Assembly: GCF_000423105.1 (NCBI RefSeq)
Contig: NZ_KE383978.1
Location: 1 to 64,000 of the forward strand
Source: Halalkalibacillus halophilus DSM 18494
GTDB taxonomy: Bacteria; Bacillota; Bacilli; Bacillales; Alkalibacillaceae
Direction of reading: 5' to 3'
DNA: 64,000 nucleotides
Position 1 is the first letter of the stretch; every line of letters begins with the position of its first letter. Position numbers and translations under genes: made by a program. This document shows positions 8,776-17,253 of this stretch, piece by piece. The notes below the pieces were generated by a model. The model saw nothing but the letters and a program-made list of their open reading frames with translations. It did no database searches and had not been told where the DNA came from.

Positions 8776-10038
8776 CTAAGCAGCTTGATGATCTTCCTTC
8801 ACGGATTGCCTTTCTTGACGCTTTATATCGAGTTGTAATAACAATGCGAGCACCAGCGCCACTGAAATTAACCCAGTGAACACATAGAATACTGGGATAT
8901 AACTATTGGTTGCATCGTATATTTGAGTAACGATTAATGGTCCAAAGATTCCTCCAAGCGACCAAGTAGTTAATAAATACCCGTGAATTTGCCCGAGTTG
9001 CTTTGTTCCGAATAAATCACCGATGAATGCCGGTAAATTGGAAAATCCCCCTCCATAACAGCTGACGACTGCAAAAATTAAGATTTGAAACAGAAGTACG
9101 TTTGCAATGTTTGGAAAAGTGATAAATGCAATTAATTGTAGAACGAAGAAAGTGATGAAAATAGCTGGTCTTCCTACATAATCTGATAAGGCAGCCCAAC
9201 CAAGCCTTCCACCACCATTGAAAATCCCCATGATACCAACCATTGTTGCAGCAGCAGCGGCGGATAATCCTACTACTTCCTGCGCCATAGGTGACGCAAC
9301 AGAGATCATCATGATTCCCGCTGTAGTATTAATAAGCATCATGGTCCATAACATCCAAAAACGTCTTGATTTTACAGCTTCTTTTGCAGAGAATTGACCT
9401 AAATCGGCTTTGACCACTTTTTTCCCGGAAGCAATATCTTTTTTCATTTTAGCTGGCATCCAACCTTCAGGGGGTGGTGCGATGTATAGGGCTCCGAGTA
9501 CAATAAAGATGAAGTAAGCGACTCCTAATGTGTAAAAAGTGTTAGTTACGCCAACATTATTCATAAGTAGATCTGCAACAGGTGCTGTGATGAGTGCACC
9601 AGTACCGAATCCAAGCACTGCCATTCCAGTGGCCAGACCACGTCGATCCGGGAACCATTTGATGAGTGTGGAGACAGGTGCGATATATCCGAAGCCTAAT
9701 CCTAGTCCACTCATTAATCCGTATGTAAGTAAAAATAATAAATGAGAGTCAACAGCTACTGCTAAACCTGAACCTGCTTGTCCTAAACCGAACAAAATTG
9801 CAGCTACAATTGCTGATTTGCGTGGACCTTGACGCTCTACGAAGGGACCGAAGAAAGCGGCTGAGAAACCAGCTAGTGCCATCATGATCGTAAACGCAAA
9901 GGTAATTTCTCCTGTAGACCATCCAGTAGTTTCGTGAACAGGATTTGTGTAGACACTGTAAGCATATGCTGCACCTATTGATAAGTGTATAGCAATTGCT
10001 GATAAAGCAATAAGCCATCTATTTTTGTTCGTCTGCAT
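8776..10038 (-). CDS. MFS transporter, oxalate/formate antiporter (OFA) family
   Basis: This is a 420-residue, 12-TM major facilitator of the OFA group (OxlT/YhjX-like), which exchanges or imports small carboxylates. N-terminal features are IHLSIGAAYAYSVY in TM1 and the loop strings GPFVERQGPRKS and WFPDRRGLATGMAVLGFGTG, typical of the group. The longer open frame begins at 10080, but AGGAGG lies 8 bases before the ATG at 10038, so that start is preferred. No neighbour suggests the substrate. It is convergent with the YtxH-like pair. Confidence 0.85.
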   Translation of the reverse strand: MQTNKNRWLIALSAIAIHLSIGAAYAYSVYTNPVHETTGWSTGEITFAFTIMMALAGFSAAFFGPFVERQGPRKSAIVAAILFGLGQAGSGLAVAVDSHLLFLLTYGLMSGLGLGFGYIAPVSTLIKWFPDRRGLATGMAVLGFGTGALITAPVADLLMNNVGVTNTFYTLGVAYFIFIVLGALYIAPPPEGWMPAKMKKDIASGKKVVKADLGQFSAKEAVKSRRFWMLWTMMLINTTAGIMMISVASPMAQEVVGLSAAAAATMVGIMGIFNGGGRLGWAALSDYVGRPAIFITFFVLQLIAFITFPNIANVLLFQILIFAVVSCYGGGFSNLPAFIGDLFGTKQLGQIHGYLLTTWSLGGIFGPLIVTQIYDATNSYIPVFYVFTGLISVALVLALLLQLDIKRQERQSVKEDHQAA

Positions 10039-10160
10039 GTTAGTTCCTCCTGCGTGACAATTTTGTGATGTAGGTAACATTCTACTAATTTTGCAAGGAG
10101 AAATAAATAGAAAATTTTCAAAATTGTTTATTTTGAGTAAATAGTAGGTGTTTTTAAGTC

Positions 10161-10200
10161 AAAAAAATCTGAACGGCTTAACATGAGCCGTTCAGATTTT
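10161..10200. terminator. bidirectional terminator after glutathione peroxidase gene
   Basis: AAAATCTGAACGGCT pairs perfectly with AGCCGTTCAGATTTT around an 8-base loop. The flanking A and T runs make it usable on both strands. The nearest upstream gene is the minus-strand peroxidase. Confidence 0.85.
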
Positions 10201-10215
10201 GAGATTTGGATGGTT

Positions 10216-10692
10216 TTAAGATACTAATTCACTTACTTTCTTCTCTACCTCATCGACTGAATCTTTAGGACCGAATCTTTCTACTACTTCTCCATTCTGG
10301 TCGACGACAAATTTTGTGAAGTTCCATTTGATTTCTTTACTTAAAAATCCTTTCTGGGCGTCTTTTAAATGTTGGAATAGTGGATGTGCATCTTTCCCAT
10401 TCACTTTTATTTTTGCGTGCATCGGAAAGGTTACACCAAAATCTAATCGACATGTTTCAGCAGCTTCTTCAGAGGACCCAGGTTCTTGGTTAGCAAATTG
10501 ATTACTTGGAAATCCTAGAACAACGACATCTTGCTCCTTATGCTTTTGGTAAAGTTTTTCTAGATCATCAAACTGTCCTCGCAAACCACATTTCGTTGCT
10601 GTATTCACAATAACTAATACTTTCCCTTTATATTCATCTAAAAGATATCTTTCTCCACTTGGGTTCTCTACTTCAATGTCGTAAATACTCAC
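10216..10692 (-). CDS. glutathione peroxidase-family thiol peroxidase (BsaA-like)
   Basis: A thioredoxin-fold peroxidase of the GPx family, 158 residues, of the type that in Gram-positives reduces hydroperoxides using thioredoxin or other thiols. The catalytic Cys35 is in NTATKCGLRGQF, Gln69 in ANQEPG, and Trp123-Asn124 in KWNFTKFVVD, so the Cys-Gln-Trp-Asn set is complete. It is a cysteine form, not a selenocysteine form. The GTG at 10692 is preferred, since AGAGGAG lies 8 bases upstream. An in-frame GTG at 10701 sits on top of the ribosome site. Confidence 0.92.
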   Translation of the reverse strand: MSIYDIEVENPSGERYLLDEYKGKVLVIVNTATKCGLRGQFDDLEKLYQKHKEQDVVVLGFPSNQFANQEPGSSEEAAETCRLDFGVTFPMHAKIKVNGKDAHPLFQHLKDAQKGFLSKEIKWNFTKFVVDQNGEVVERFGPKDSVDEVEKKVSELVS

Positions 10693-10863
10693 TAGAAACA
10701 CTCCTCTTTGAATTGTTGCATGTATTTGATATTATTCTAGCAAAATATCTGAAAGTTAAAAAAGAATTTGCTTGATTCGACATATGAGACTAGATATTTA
10801 GAGCAAGGAAATATACACTAGGAGTAGTGGAAAAGATACAATCAGTGAAGGGTTTGAACAACA

Positions 10864-11916
10864 ATGAATATTTTTCTGACAGGTGCTACTGGATTTTTAG
10901 GTACAAACTTAACAAAACGGTTTGTGAAGCATGGTCATCATGTATATGTAATGGTTCGAAATGAACGAAAATTAGCAGGACTATTTTCGGAAGTTTCTAG
11001 TGAAGAAGCGACCCGAATCCATGTGGTGCCAGGGGATTTGTTGGTAGAGAATTTAGGAATTACTTCGGATAAAATTATGGAATTACAAGGGAATATGGAT
11101 GTTGTTTATCATACAGCGGCTTACCTTTCATTTGATGAGTCAGAACGTGAGCGTGTGTTTTCGATTAATTTAACGGGGACGGAGCGGGTATTGGAGTTAA
11201 GTAAGACGATTGATGCCAAGCGCTTTGTCCATGTTAGTACGGCCTATACGTTAGGAAATGAAACAGTCGGATCGGAAGAACTTCACCCAACAGATGCGAC
11301 GTTTATTAATGCTTATGAGGAAAGTAAATGTCAGGCTGAACACTTAGTGATGTCTAAACAAGCAGAGATAGAGCCGATTATTGTTAGACCCGCGATTATT
11401 ATTGGAGACTCCGTAACGGGAGAGGCAGACACGACTTTCGGATTATATGGAATTTTACGAACGGTAGCGTTATTAAAGAAGATTGCCGCACGTAAATCAG
11501 AGCCAGAAAATAAAACATATTCCCTTCTAATTGAAGCGGAGACTACATCGAATTTAGTGCCGGTTGATTTTGTGATTGACCTATTGTATTACAGTCTAAA
11601 GGATGCAGTGCCTGGGCGGATTTATCATGCAACAAATCCGAACCCTCCAACGAATGGGGAAATATTCGATGCCATTCGAAACGGATTAGATTTTCACCAA
11701 GTGAAGCTTGTTTCTTATGAACATGCAAGTGAGCTGACGGAAGAAGAATGGAAGATGAATCAGCCTTTAGAAGTGTTTAAAAGTTATTTGAATCGTTCGA
11801 TTGTATTTAAACGTGATAATACAGAAGAGTTGTTATCACGTATAGAAGCAGAAGACCTGCAAATGACTCCAAACGTGCTGCAGCATATTATTGAAGGGTT
11901 TCAAAAATCATCATAG
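10864..11916 (+). CDS. extended SDR / NAD-dependent epimerase-like protein
   Basis: A 350-residue Rossmann-fold protein of the extended/atypical SDR type, related to thioester-reductase and epimerase domains. GATGFLG at 7-13 binds the nucleotide, and YEESK (around 144-148) supplies the Tyr and Lys. The rest (VRPAIIIGDSVTGEADTT) matches the family's substrate domain. The product is unknown. The ribosome site is weak (GAAGGG, 12 bases from ATG). A DUF985 cupin gene follows after 15 bases, so the two are likely co-transcribed. Confidence 0.8.
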   Translation: MNIFLTGATGFLGTNLTKRFVKHGHHVYVMVRNERKLAGLFSEVSSEEATRIHVVPGDLLVENLGITSDKIMELQGNMDVVYHTAAYLSFDESERERVFSINLTGTERVLELSKTIDAKRFVHVSTAYTLGNETVGSEELHPTDATFINAYEESKCQAEHLVMSKQAEIEPIIVRPAIIIGDSVTGEADTTFGLYGILRTVALLKKIAARKSEPENKTYSLLIEAETTSNLVPVDFVIDLLYYSLKDAVPGRIYHATNPNPPTNGEIFDAIRNGLDFHQVKLVSYEHASELTEEEWKMNQPLEVFKSYLNRSIVFKRDNTEELLSRIEAEDLQMTPNVLQHIIEGFQKSS

Positions 11917-11931
11917 GAAGGGGCATCTTAC

Positions 11932-12435
11932 ATGCAAACATTGGTTCCAGAAGTTTTAATCGATAAACTACAGTTAGAGCCTCATCCAGAAGGTGGATTT
12001 TATAATGTAACCCATGTTTCAGAGCAAAAAATAAAAAATGAATCTTCTCAAACTGAGGATCAAGAACGCGCCTTGTTTACTAGTATTTATTTTCTTCTAC
12101 GTTCAGAGGATCGTTCGCATTTTCACCGTTTAAAATCGGATGAGCTTTGGTATTATCATGGTGGAAGCTCCTTGACGGTGCATATGATCGGTTTAGATGG
12201 AAGTTATGAAACCAAAAAAGTAGGCATGGATGTTGTGAACGGCGAACACCCCCAAGTTTTAGTCCCTAAAGGTACTATTTTCGGTTCTACTGTTGATGAT
12301 CCTGAGACGTTTTCACTTGTAGGGTGTATGGTTGCGCCTGGATTTGATTTTAATGACTTCGAGTTATTCTCCGAAAAGGATTTGTTAGAAACATATCCCC
12401 AACATGAGAAAATCATTAAATATCTAACCGTTTAA
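11932..12435 (+). CDS. cupin, DUF985 family
   Basis: A 167-residue single-domain cupin of the DUF985 (cupin_5) family. Visible family strings are LEPHPEGGFYN near the N-terminus, the SHFHRLKSDELWYYHGG metal-site motif in the middle, LVPKGTIFGS, and LVGCMVAPGFDFNDFEL near the end. These proteins bind a metal through the His residues of the HFHRL segment. The physiological substrate is not established. AGGAAGGGG lies upstream of the ATG, and the gene is probably in an operon with the SDR gene. Confidence 0.85.
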   Translation: MQTLVPEVLIDKLQLEPHPEGGFYNVTHVSEQKIKNESSQTEDQERALFTSIYFLLRSEDRSHFHRLKSDELWYYHGGSSLTVHMIGLDGSYETKKVGMDVVNGEHPQVLVPKGTIFGSTVDDPETFSLVGCMVAPGFDFNDFELFSEKDLLETYPQHEKIIKYLTV

Positions 12436-12599
12436 AAGAAGATCATTCATTGTTTTACCAATTTAGGTATGTGTAACCGGTTAGATAAGGGATTTTTTAC
12501 TGATAAATATATTCTCCGCATCTATACATAATAAAGATTATAGATGAAGCGAAGAGATTTTATATAGATAGACTTTTGAATACAGAAGGAGTTTGGATA

Positions 12600-13334
12600 G
12601 TGAAATTTGAGAAAACTAGTGGGTCAAAGCCTCTTTATAAACAAATAATAGAATGGATGACGACTAACATTAAATCAGAACACTGGAAAGAAGGACACAA
12701 GCTCCCCGCGGAAGAGGATTTAGCAAAAGAAATGAATGTCAGTCGGGGGACACTTCGAAAAGCAATTTCTCGTCTTTTGAAGCAAGGGTTGTTAGTACAA
12801 ATTCAGGGTAAGGGTACGTTCGTGGAAAAGCAGAAGATCTCTTATCCGTTTGCCCAAGAGCTGGTGTCTTTTGCGGAATCAATGACGCGTAAAGGATATC
12901 ATTTTGAAACAGAAGTAATTAGCCAAATGGTTATACAACCTAATGCCTCGATTCAAACGAAGTTAGAAATTGGTTTGTATGACCTTGTTCTGTATGTAAA
13001 GCGAGTACGTAAAATTGAAGGGGAAGCTGCATTGTTAATTGAGAACTGGGTTTCGTTAAAACATTGCCCCTCCATTGAAAAAGTTGATTTTACGAAGGTA
13101 GGTTTATTTGAAGCGATTGAAAAAACGTGTAAGTTAGAAATTTCTCAAGGAATGAGAAACTTTTCTGCAACTTCTTTAAATAAATCGGATGCCGAATGGT
13201 TGAGATTAGATGAAATGACGCCAGTACTTATGATTGACCAGCTTACTTTTGGAAGCGAAGGTACCCCTTTAGAATGTTCGAAAGTTCTATTGCGAACAGA
13301 TAAATATGAAATATCTTCTGTTCTTCGAAGATAA
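12600..13334 (+). CDS. GntR-family regulator with UTRA domain (HutC subfamily)
   Basis: A 244-residue transcription regulator. The N-terminal winged helix (residues 1-75; KPLYKQIIEWM, LPAEEDLAKEMNVSRGTLRK, GKGTFV) is followed by a UTRA effector domain (about 85-240) ending in KVLLRTDKYEI. UTRA domains bind sugars, amino acids or other metabolites, but the ligand is not evident. GTG is chosen as start because AGAAGGAG lies 8 bases upstream. The longer TTG frame has no ribosome site. No transporter or enzyme operon adjoins it, so its target may lie elsewhere. Confidence 0.85.
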   Translation: MKFEKTSGSKPLYKQIIEWMTTNIKSEHWKEGHKLPAEEDLAKEMNVSRGTLRKAISRLLKQGLLVQIQGKGTFVEKQKISYPFAQELVSFAESMTRKGYHFETEVISQMVIQPNASIQTKLEIGLYDLVLYVKRVRKIEGEAALLIENWVSLKHCPSIEKVDFTKVGLFEAIEKTCKLEISQGMRNFSATSLNKSDAEWLRLDEMTPVLMIDQLTFGSEGTPLECSKVLLRTDKYEISSVLRR

Positions 13335-13547
13335 TTTTTTTGCAAATATGTGGAACCGTTTACAGAAGTATGATAATGTTATAATTTAGAAAGGAAGGGA
13401 GGGAAAAGGAATAGACTGACAACCCATGAATAAAGAGAGAAGAAATTCTTTGGGTAGAGCAACTGATCAATAGAGAGAAAATATGAAAATGTGTTAGATA
13501 GCGACTAACATCAACCGTAAAAATAAAATCAGAAAACAAAGCATGAA

Positions 13548-13582
13548 AAAACCCCGTTCAGTTACACACTGAACGGGGTTTT
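13548..13582. terminator. bidirectional terminator between GntR gene and helicase gene
   Basis: AAAACCCCGTTCAG pairs perfectly with CTGAACGGGGTTTT around TTACACA. It is immediately 3' of the helicase gene on the minus strand and faces the GntR gene on the plus strand. The 210 bases before it (13335-13547) hold no clear gene. Confidence 0.9.
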
Positions 13583-13592
13583 GAAATTCATA

Positions 13593-15149
13593 TTAGTTAT
13601 TGTTGTTACGACGGTTGCTGTTGCGACGTTGGCCACCGCTGCCGCCTTGGCCACGATTACCACCTTGGCCACGATTACCACCTTGGCTGCGGTTTCCACC
13701 GCCACCGCGACGGTCGCCGCCACGACGATCTCCACCGCTTCGTCCACGGTTTCCTCCGCCTTGACCACGGCCACCACCGCCACCGCGACGATTTCCACCG
13801 CCACCACGGCCGCCTTGTGTACGTTTTCCGCGAAGTGGTTCTACTGATGATAGAGTAACTGGAACCTGATTTGGTTCTTTTGTTAGCAATTTAATTGCAG
13901 CAGATACTAATTCTACAGCTTCTTCTTCAGCTAATAAGCGTTCTGCAGCTTTTCTGTAGTCTGCGCCTTCATTTGCCCAAGTTGTTTGGCGTAATTTTTC
14001 GATTGCTTCTTCCTGTAATCCTTCAATTACGTGATGGTAAGAAGGGATTGGTTTAAAGTCAATTTTACGCTTCGTTAACTTTTCGATTGTTTTTAAGTGA
14101 TCATGTTCTTTTGGAGTAACAAACGTGTATGCTTCTCCGTTTTTACCAGCACGACCTGTACGTCCAATACGGTGTACATAGCTTTCTGGGTCTTGCGGTA
14201 AGTCAAAGTTATACACATGTGTTACACCAGAAATATCTAGTCCACGTGCTGCTACGTCTGTAGCAACAAGGATTTCCGTAGCTTGGTCTTTAAAGCGACG
14301 AATGACTTTTTCACGTTTCACCTGCGGGATATCACCATGGATTCCTTCTGCAGAGTAACCACGCTTCATAAGTCCTTCAGTCAACTCATCAACACGTTTC
14401 TTCGTACGACCGAAGACAATTGCAAGATCTGGAGACTCAATATCTAGAGAACGACATAGTACGTCGAACTTATTCTTTTCTTTAACATCAAAGTAATACT
14501 GGTCAATATGGTCTACTGTAAGTTGTTTTGATTTCACACGAACTACTTCTGGGCTTTCCATAAACTTCTCTGCAAGCTTCTGAATACGGCTAGGCATTGT
14601 AGCTGAGAAAAGTAGTGTTTGGTGCTCTTGAGGCATTTCAGCTAGAATCGCTTCGATGTCTTCAATAAAGCCCATGTTTAACATTTCATCTGCTTCGTCA
14701 AGAACAACTGTTTTAATATTACCTAATTTAACCGTTTTACGGCGAATGTGGTCTAATAAACGACCTGGTGTCGCTGCAATCATTTGCGGACGACGTTTTA
14801 AGGCACGGATCTGACGGTTAATATCTTGACCACCATATACCGGTACCGTTTGGACACCTTTTTCCTGACCAATACGGTTTAATTCTTCTGCTACCTGGAT
14901 CGCAAGTTCACGTGTTGGAGCGATTACGATTCCTTGGACATCTTTAGATTCCATATCGATTTTGTCGATCATTGGAATACCAAATGCAGTTGTTTTACCT
15001 GTACCTGTCTGTGCTTGTCCGATCATATCTTTCCCTTTTAGTGCAGTAGGGATTGCTTCTGCTTGGATGGGTGTTGGTGTTTCAAACCCCATGTCTGCAA
15101 CTGCCTTTAAGACACTTGCTTCTACGTTCAAATCATTAAATGTTTTCAA
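13593..15149 (-). CDS. cshA: DEAD-box ATP-dependent RNA helicase, CshA-like
   Basis: A 518-residue RNA helicase acting in ribosome assembly, RNA decay and cold adaptation. Motifs in order: TPTPIQ (Q motif), AQTGTGKT (Walker A, near 42-49), PTRELA, TPGRLLDHI, DEAD (VLDEADEML), SAT, then RGLDI and HRIGRTGRAG in the second RecA domain. The C-terminus (about 440-518) is an RGG/RGQ/GGN low-complexity tail that binds RNA, as in CshA. TTG at 15149 is the start: AGGAGG lies 7 bases before it and the protein then begins with KTFNDLNVEASVLKAV. The repetitive tail DNA creates long spurious frames on other strands. Confidence 0.93.
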   Translation of the reverse strand: MKTFNDLNVEASVLKAVADMGFETPTPIQAEAIPTALKGKDMIGQAQTGTGKTTAFGIPMIDKIDMESKDVQGIVIAPTRELAIQVAEELNRIGQEKGVQTVPVYGGQDINRQIRALKRRPQMIAATPGRLLDHIRRKTVKLGNIKTVVLDEADEMLNMGFIEDIEAILAEMPQEHQTLLFSATMPSRIQKLAEKFMESPEVVRVKSKQLTVDHIDQYYFDVKEKNKFDVLCRSLDIESPDLAIVFGRTKKRVDELTEGLMKRGYSAEGIHGDIPQVKREKVIRRFKDQATEILVATDVAARGLDISGVTHVYNFDLPQDPESYVHRIGRTGRAGKNGEAYTFVTPKEHDHLKTIEKLTKRKIDFKPIPSYHHVIEGLQEEAIEKLRQTTWANEGADYRKAAERLLAEEEAVELVSAAIKLLTKEPNQVPVTLSSVEPLRGKRTQGGRGGGGNRRGGGGGRGQGGGNRGRSGGDRRGGDRRGGGGNRSQGGNRGQGGNRGQGGSGGQRRNSNRRNNNN

Positions 15150-15726
15150 ACTTGTTCCTCCTATTAATTCTTTCCTGTATTTTTTCTGTTCAAAAGAAAA
15201 GCTTCTAATCATAGCTTAGCCTATCTTATACTTTTTTACCCAACTCAAATGGTTTATTTCATTTTATAAAAGGTATGTTCGACAAATATTAATTCGCCGA
15301 AACTATTTTTGAAAAAAGTAAACTGGATCCTTCTTAAGTATTAAAAGGGATCAAGGTAAACTTTTTTTGCGAGGTGATTTTTTCATCACATTACATACCT
15401 TTAAGCTTCTCTAAAACGTTGTTCCAAGACGTTTAATCAGTCAATAAACCTAGCGAAATCATTAGGTTTTAAAAGCATAAAAAAGTAGCACATCTGACAA
15501 GGAAAAAATCGTTTTTCCTACATCTTCTGTAGCTACGTTGATTTCTTCCTCATTAACCGATTCTTTTAACAGACAACTAAGTGTAACGTTTTCTTGTCAC
15601 GCTGTCAATGGAAAGGTGATAGTACATAATTGTATGTTCTGAAGGAAGGCGTACGCAGGGAGCGGAGCGTGCTTATTTGCATGTAATAGCATAAGGGAGA
15701 ATTTTATTGAAAGGAGTTGAGACCAG
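15150..15726. other. long intergenic region between helicase and coat genes
   Basis: 577 bases without a convincing gene. The right-hand part of this gap must carry the minus-strand promoter and leader of the helicase gene. Long leaders are common for cold-induced helicases, but no specific structure was identified. A run of T around 15362-15386 and short inverted segments are present. Nothing matches a known riboswitch by eye. Confidence 0.4.
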
Positions 15727-15862
15727 ATGTTTTCTAATAAAGGCTGTCATATAAGTCGCTTCTAATTTCAATACGATAACAATTGAAGTGCCAGGTACAG
15801 GAAGCGCGCCTGCTAGTGGTGAAATCTACATTACACCCAATTATAAAATTCCATGTAACTAG
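15727..15862 (+). pseudogene. small frameshifted gene next to the spore coat gene
   Basis: GAAAGGAGTTGAG precedes an ATG that reads MFSNKGCHISRF and stops at 15763-15765. In the +1 frame the sequence runs on as VASNFNTITIEVPGTGSAPA, then SGEIYITPNYKIPCN, and stops at 15860-15862. Joined by skipping one base near 15750-15757, this gives a 44-residue protein with two Cys residues. The strong ribosome site and the protein-like second part suggest a real small gene broken by one base, or a sequencing error. The position directly before a CotZ-like gene suggests a spore-surface role. No family was recognised. Confidence 0.5.
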
Positions 15863-15874
15863 GTGAAGAAAGTG

Positions 15875-15908
15875 TAGGAAGGTTCTGGGCGAAGTCGGAA
15901 CCTTCCTA
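15875..15908 (+). terminator. stem-loop between small broken gene and cotZ-like gene
   Basis: TAGGAAGGTTC pairs perfectly with GAACCTTCCTA around a 12-base loop. No T run follows, so it may stabilise RNA or attenuate rather than terminate. Confidence 0.5.
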
Positions 15909-15945
15909 TCCTATAAGCGTAATTTATTAGAAAGGAGAGGTTGAG

Positions 15946-16365
15946 ATGGGTACAAAAGAAAAGTGTACATCGTGTATTTGTCCAATAATAAAAGACATTT
16001 TAAAAACGCAAAATCAAGCAAGTCCATCACGAAATTGTGCTGTTGCTAGCTGTAACCAATTATTAAATCCAAATGAGGAATTAAAAGATACAATCCCGAT
16101 CATCTTGTATGGAAAATATAATAACGAACCATTTGAGGCAATTGGAGATTGTTTCTGCACGATTTTCTTTCGAATCAACAAAGTCAATGATAACTGTTGT
16201 GCCACGCTCGAAATGCTTGAGCCATATGAATGCTATGGGTGTAAAAAGCCACTTCCAAAACTATTTCCAACAGGTATATGTCTGACAGTCGATTTAAATA
16301 GTTTTTCTGGGGTGCAGTGTTTGCAATCATTTAATCGAGAAGAGAGGGAACGAAAAGAAAAATAA
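15946..16365 (+). CDS. cotZ: spore coat/exosporium protein, CotY/CotZ/ExsY family
   Basis: A 139-residue cysteine-rich protein (11 Cys) of the CotZ/CotY family, which forms disulfide-linked crystalline layers in the spore crust or exosporium. Family features: an N-terminal Cys-x-x-Cys-x-Cys (TSCICP), a central segment DTIPIILYG followed by FEAIGDCFCTIFFRINKV, NCCATLEML, and a C-terminal CLTVDLNSFSGVQCL string. AAAGGAGAGG precedes the ATG. A broken small gene lies just upstream, and the two may have been one spore-surface operon. Sigma-K dependence is expected from the family. Confidence 0.82.
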   Translation: MGTKEKCTSCICPIIKDILKTQNQASPSRNCAVASCNQLLNPNEELKDTIPIILYGKYNNEPFEAIGDCFCTIFFRINKVNDNCCATLEMLEPYECYGCKKPLPKLFPTGICLTVDLNSFSGVQCLQSFNREERERKEK

Positions 16366-16431
16366 ACAGATAGATCTGCCTATGAAAATTGTCTGAAATA
16401 TGCTAACAATAGTAGAAAAGGAGGGATGATT

Positions 16432-17229
16432 GTGCAGGAAATTATAAATAGAAATAATGTCAACGTAGTTGGTCAAGGAGACAAGACAATTGTTCTCGCG
16501 CATGGGTTTGGAGCGGATCAAACGATGTGGAGATATATTTTACCGGATTTAGAACAGGATTACCGAATTGTGTTATTTGATTATGTTGGTAGCGGTTATT
16601 CCACTTCAGAGGCATTTGATGAAGAGAAGTATCAGAATTTACATGGGTATGCTCAAGATTTAATCGATGTTTGTGAAGCTACTGGTGTGGAATCTGCTGT
16701 ATTTATTGGACATTCTGTAAGTTCCATGATTGGAATGTTAGCATCCCTTCAAAAGCCGGAACTGTTTGAACGTATGGTTATGATTGGCCCTTCTCCTCGT
16801 TACATCAACGATTCTGACGGGTACTATGGTGGTTTCGAGATGAAGGATGTTCATGAGCTATTAGAGATGATGGAAATGAACTTTGTCGGTTGGGCAAGTC
16901 ATATGGCCCCGATTGCGATGAAAAATGAAGATCGTCCTAGTTTCACGAAGAATTTAGAGAAAACATTCACTGAAAACGATCCATTTATGTTAAGAAAATT
17001 TTTAGAAGCTACCTTACTGTCTGATCATCGTGCGCAATTATCACAACTTGAAGTGAAAACTCTAATACTTCAATGCTCAGACGACAGCTTTGTTCCAATT
17101 GAGATAGCGAACTATTTGGAGGAGCAAATTCCCGATAGCAAACTCGTAGTGATGCGTGCGAAAGGGCATTACCCTCACTTAACCCATCCGGAAGAAACGG
17201 TTACAGAGATACGGACGTTTATCGAGTAA
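16432..17229 (+). CDS. rsbQ: RsbQ-like alpha/beta hydrolase (PAS-partner sensor)
   Basis: A 265-residue alpha/beta hydrolase of the RsbQ/KAI2/D14 clade. In B. subtilis, RsbQ acts with the PAS domain of the phosphatase RsbP to switch on sigma-B under energy stress, probably by making or delivering a small ligand. The triad is present: Ser95 in GHSVSS, Asp218 in QCSDDSF and His246 in AKGHYPH. The strings FDYVGSGYS, GYAQDLIDVCEA and GPSPRYIND follow RsbQ closely. GTG is chosen as start (GGAGG 7 bases upstream): an ATG 6 bases earlier overlaps the ribosome site. The gene 24 bases downstream encodes a PAS-GGDEF protein, not RsbP, so the output differs from the B. subtilis module. Confidence 0.88.
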   Translation: MQEIINRNNVNVVGQGDKTIVLAHGFGADQTMWRYILPDLEQDYRIVLFDYVGSGYSTSEAFDEEKYQNLHGYAQDLIDVCEATGVESAVFIGHSVSSMIGMLASLQKPELFERMVMIGPSPRYINDSDGYYGGFEMKDVHELLEMMEMNFVGWASHMAPIAMKNEDRPSFTKNLEKTFTENDPFMLRKFLEATLLSDHRAQLSQLEVKTLILQCSDDSFVPIEIANYLEEQIPDSKLVVMRAKGHYPHLTHPEETVTEIRTFIE

Positions 17230-17253
17230 TTTTTATGGAAAGGGTCGTTTATA

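Noticed and set aside
12476..12483. AACCGGTT palindrome before the GntR gene as its operator
   Set aside because: An 8-base palindrome alone is too common. No second copy or promoter overlap supports it.
13562..13847. Long Val/Ala/Thr-rich frames on both strands
   Set aside because: They are shadows of the RGG-repeat tail of the helicase gene.
15150..15726. Possible riboswitch in the long gap upstream of the helicase
   Set aside because: No conserved aptamer core could be identified by eye. A covariance-model search would be needed.
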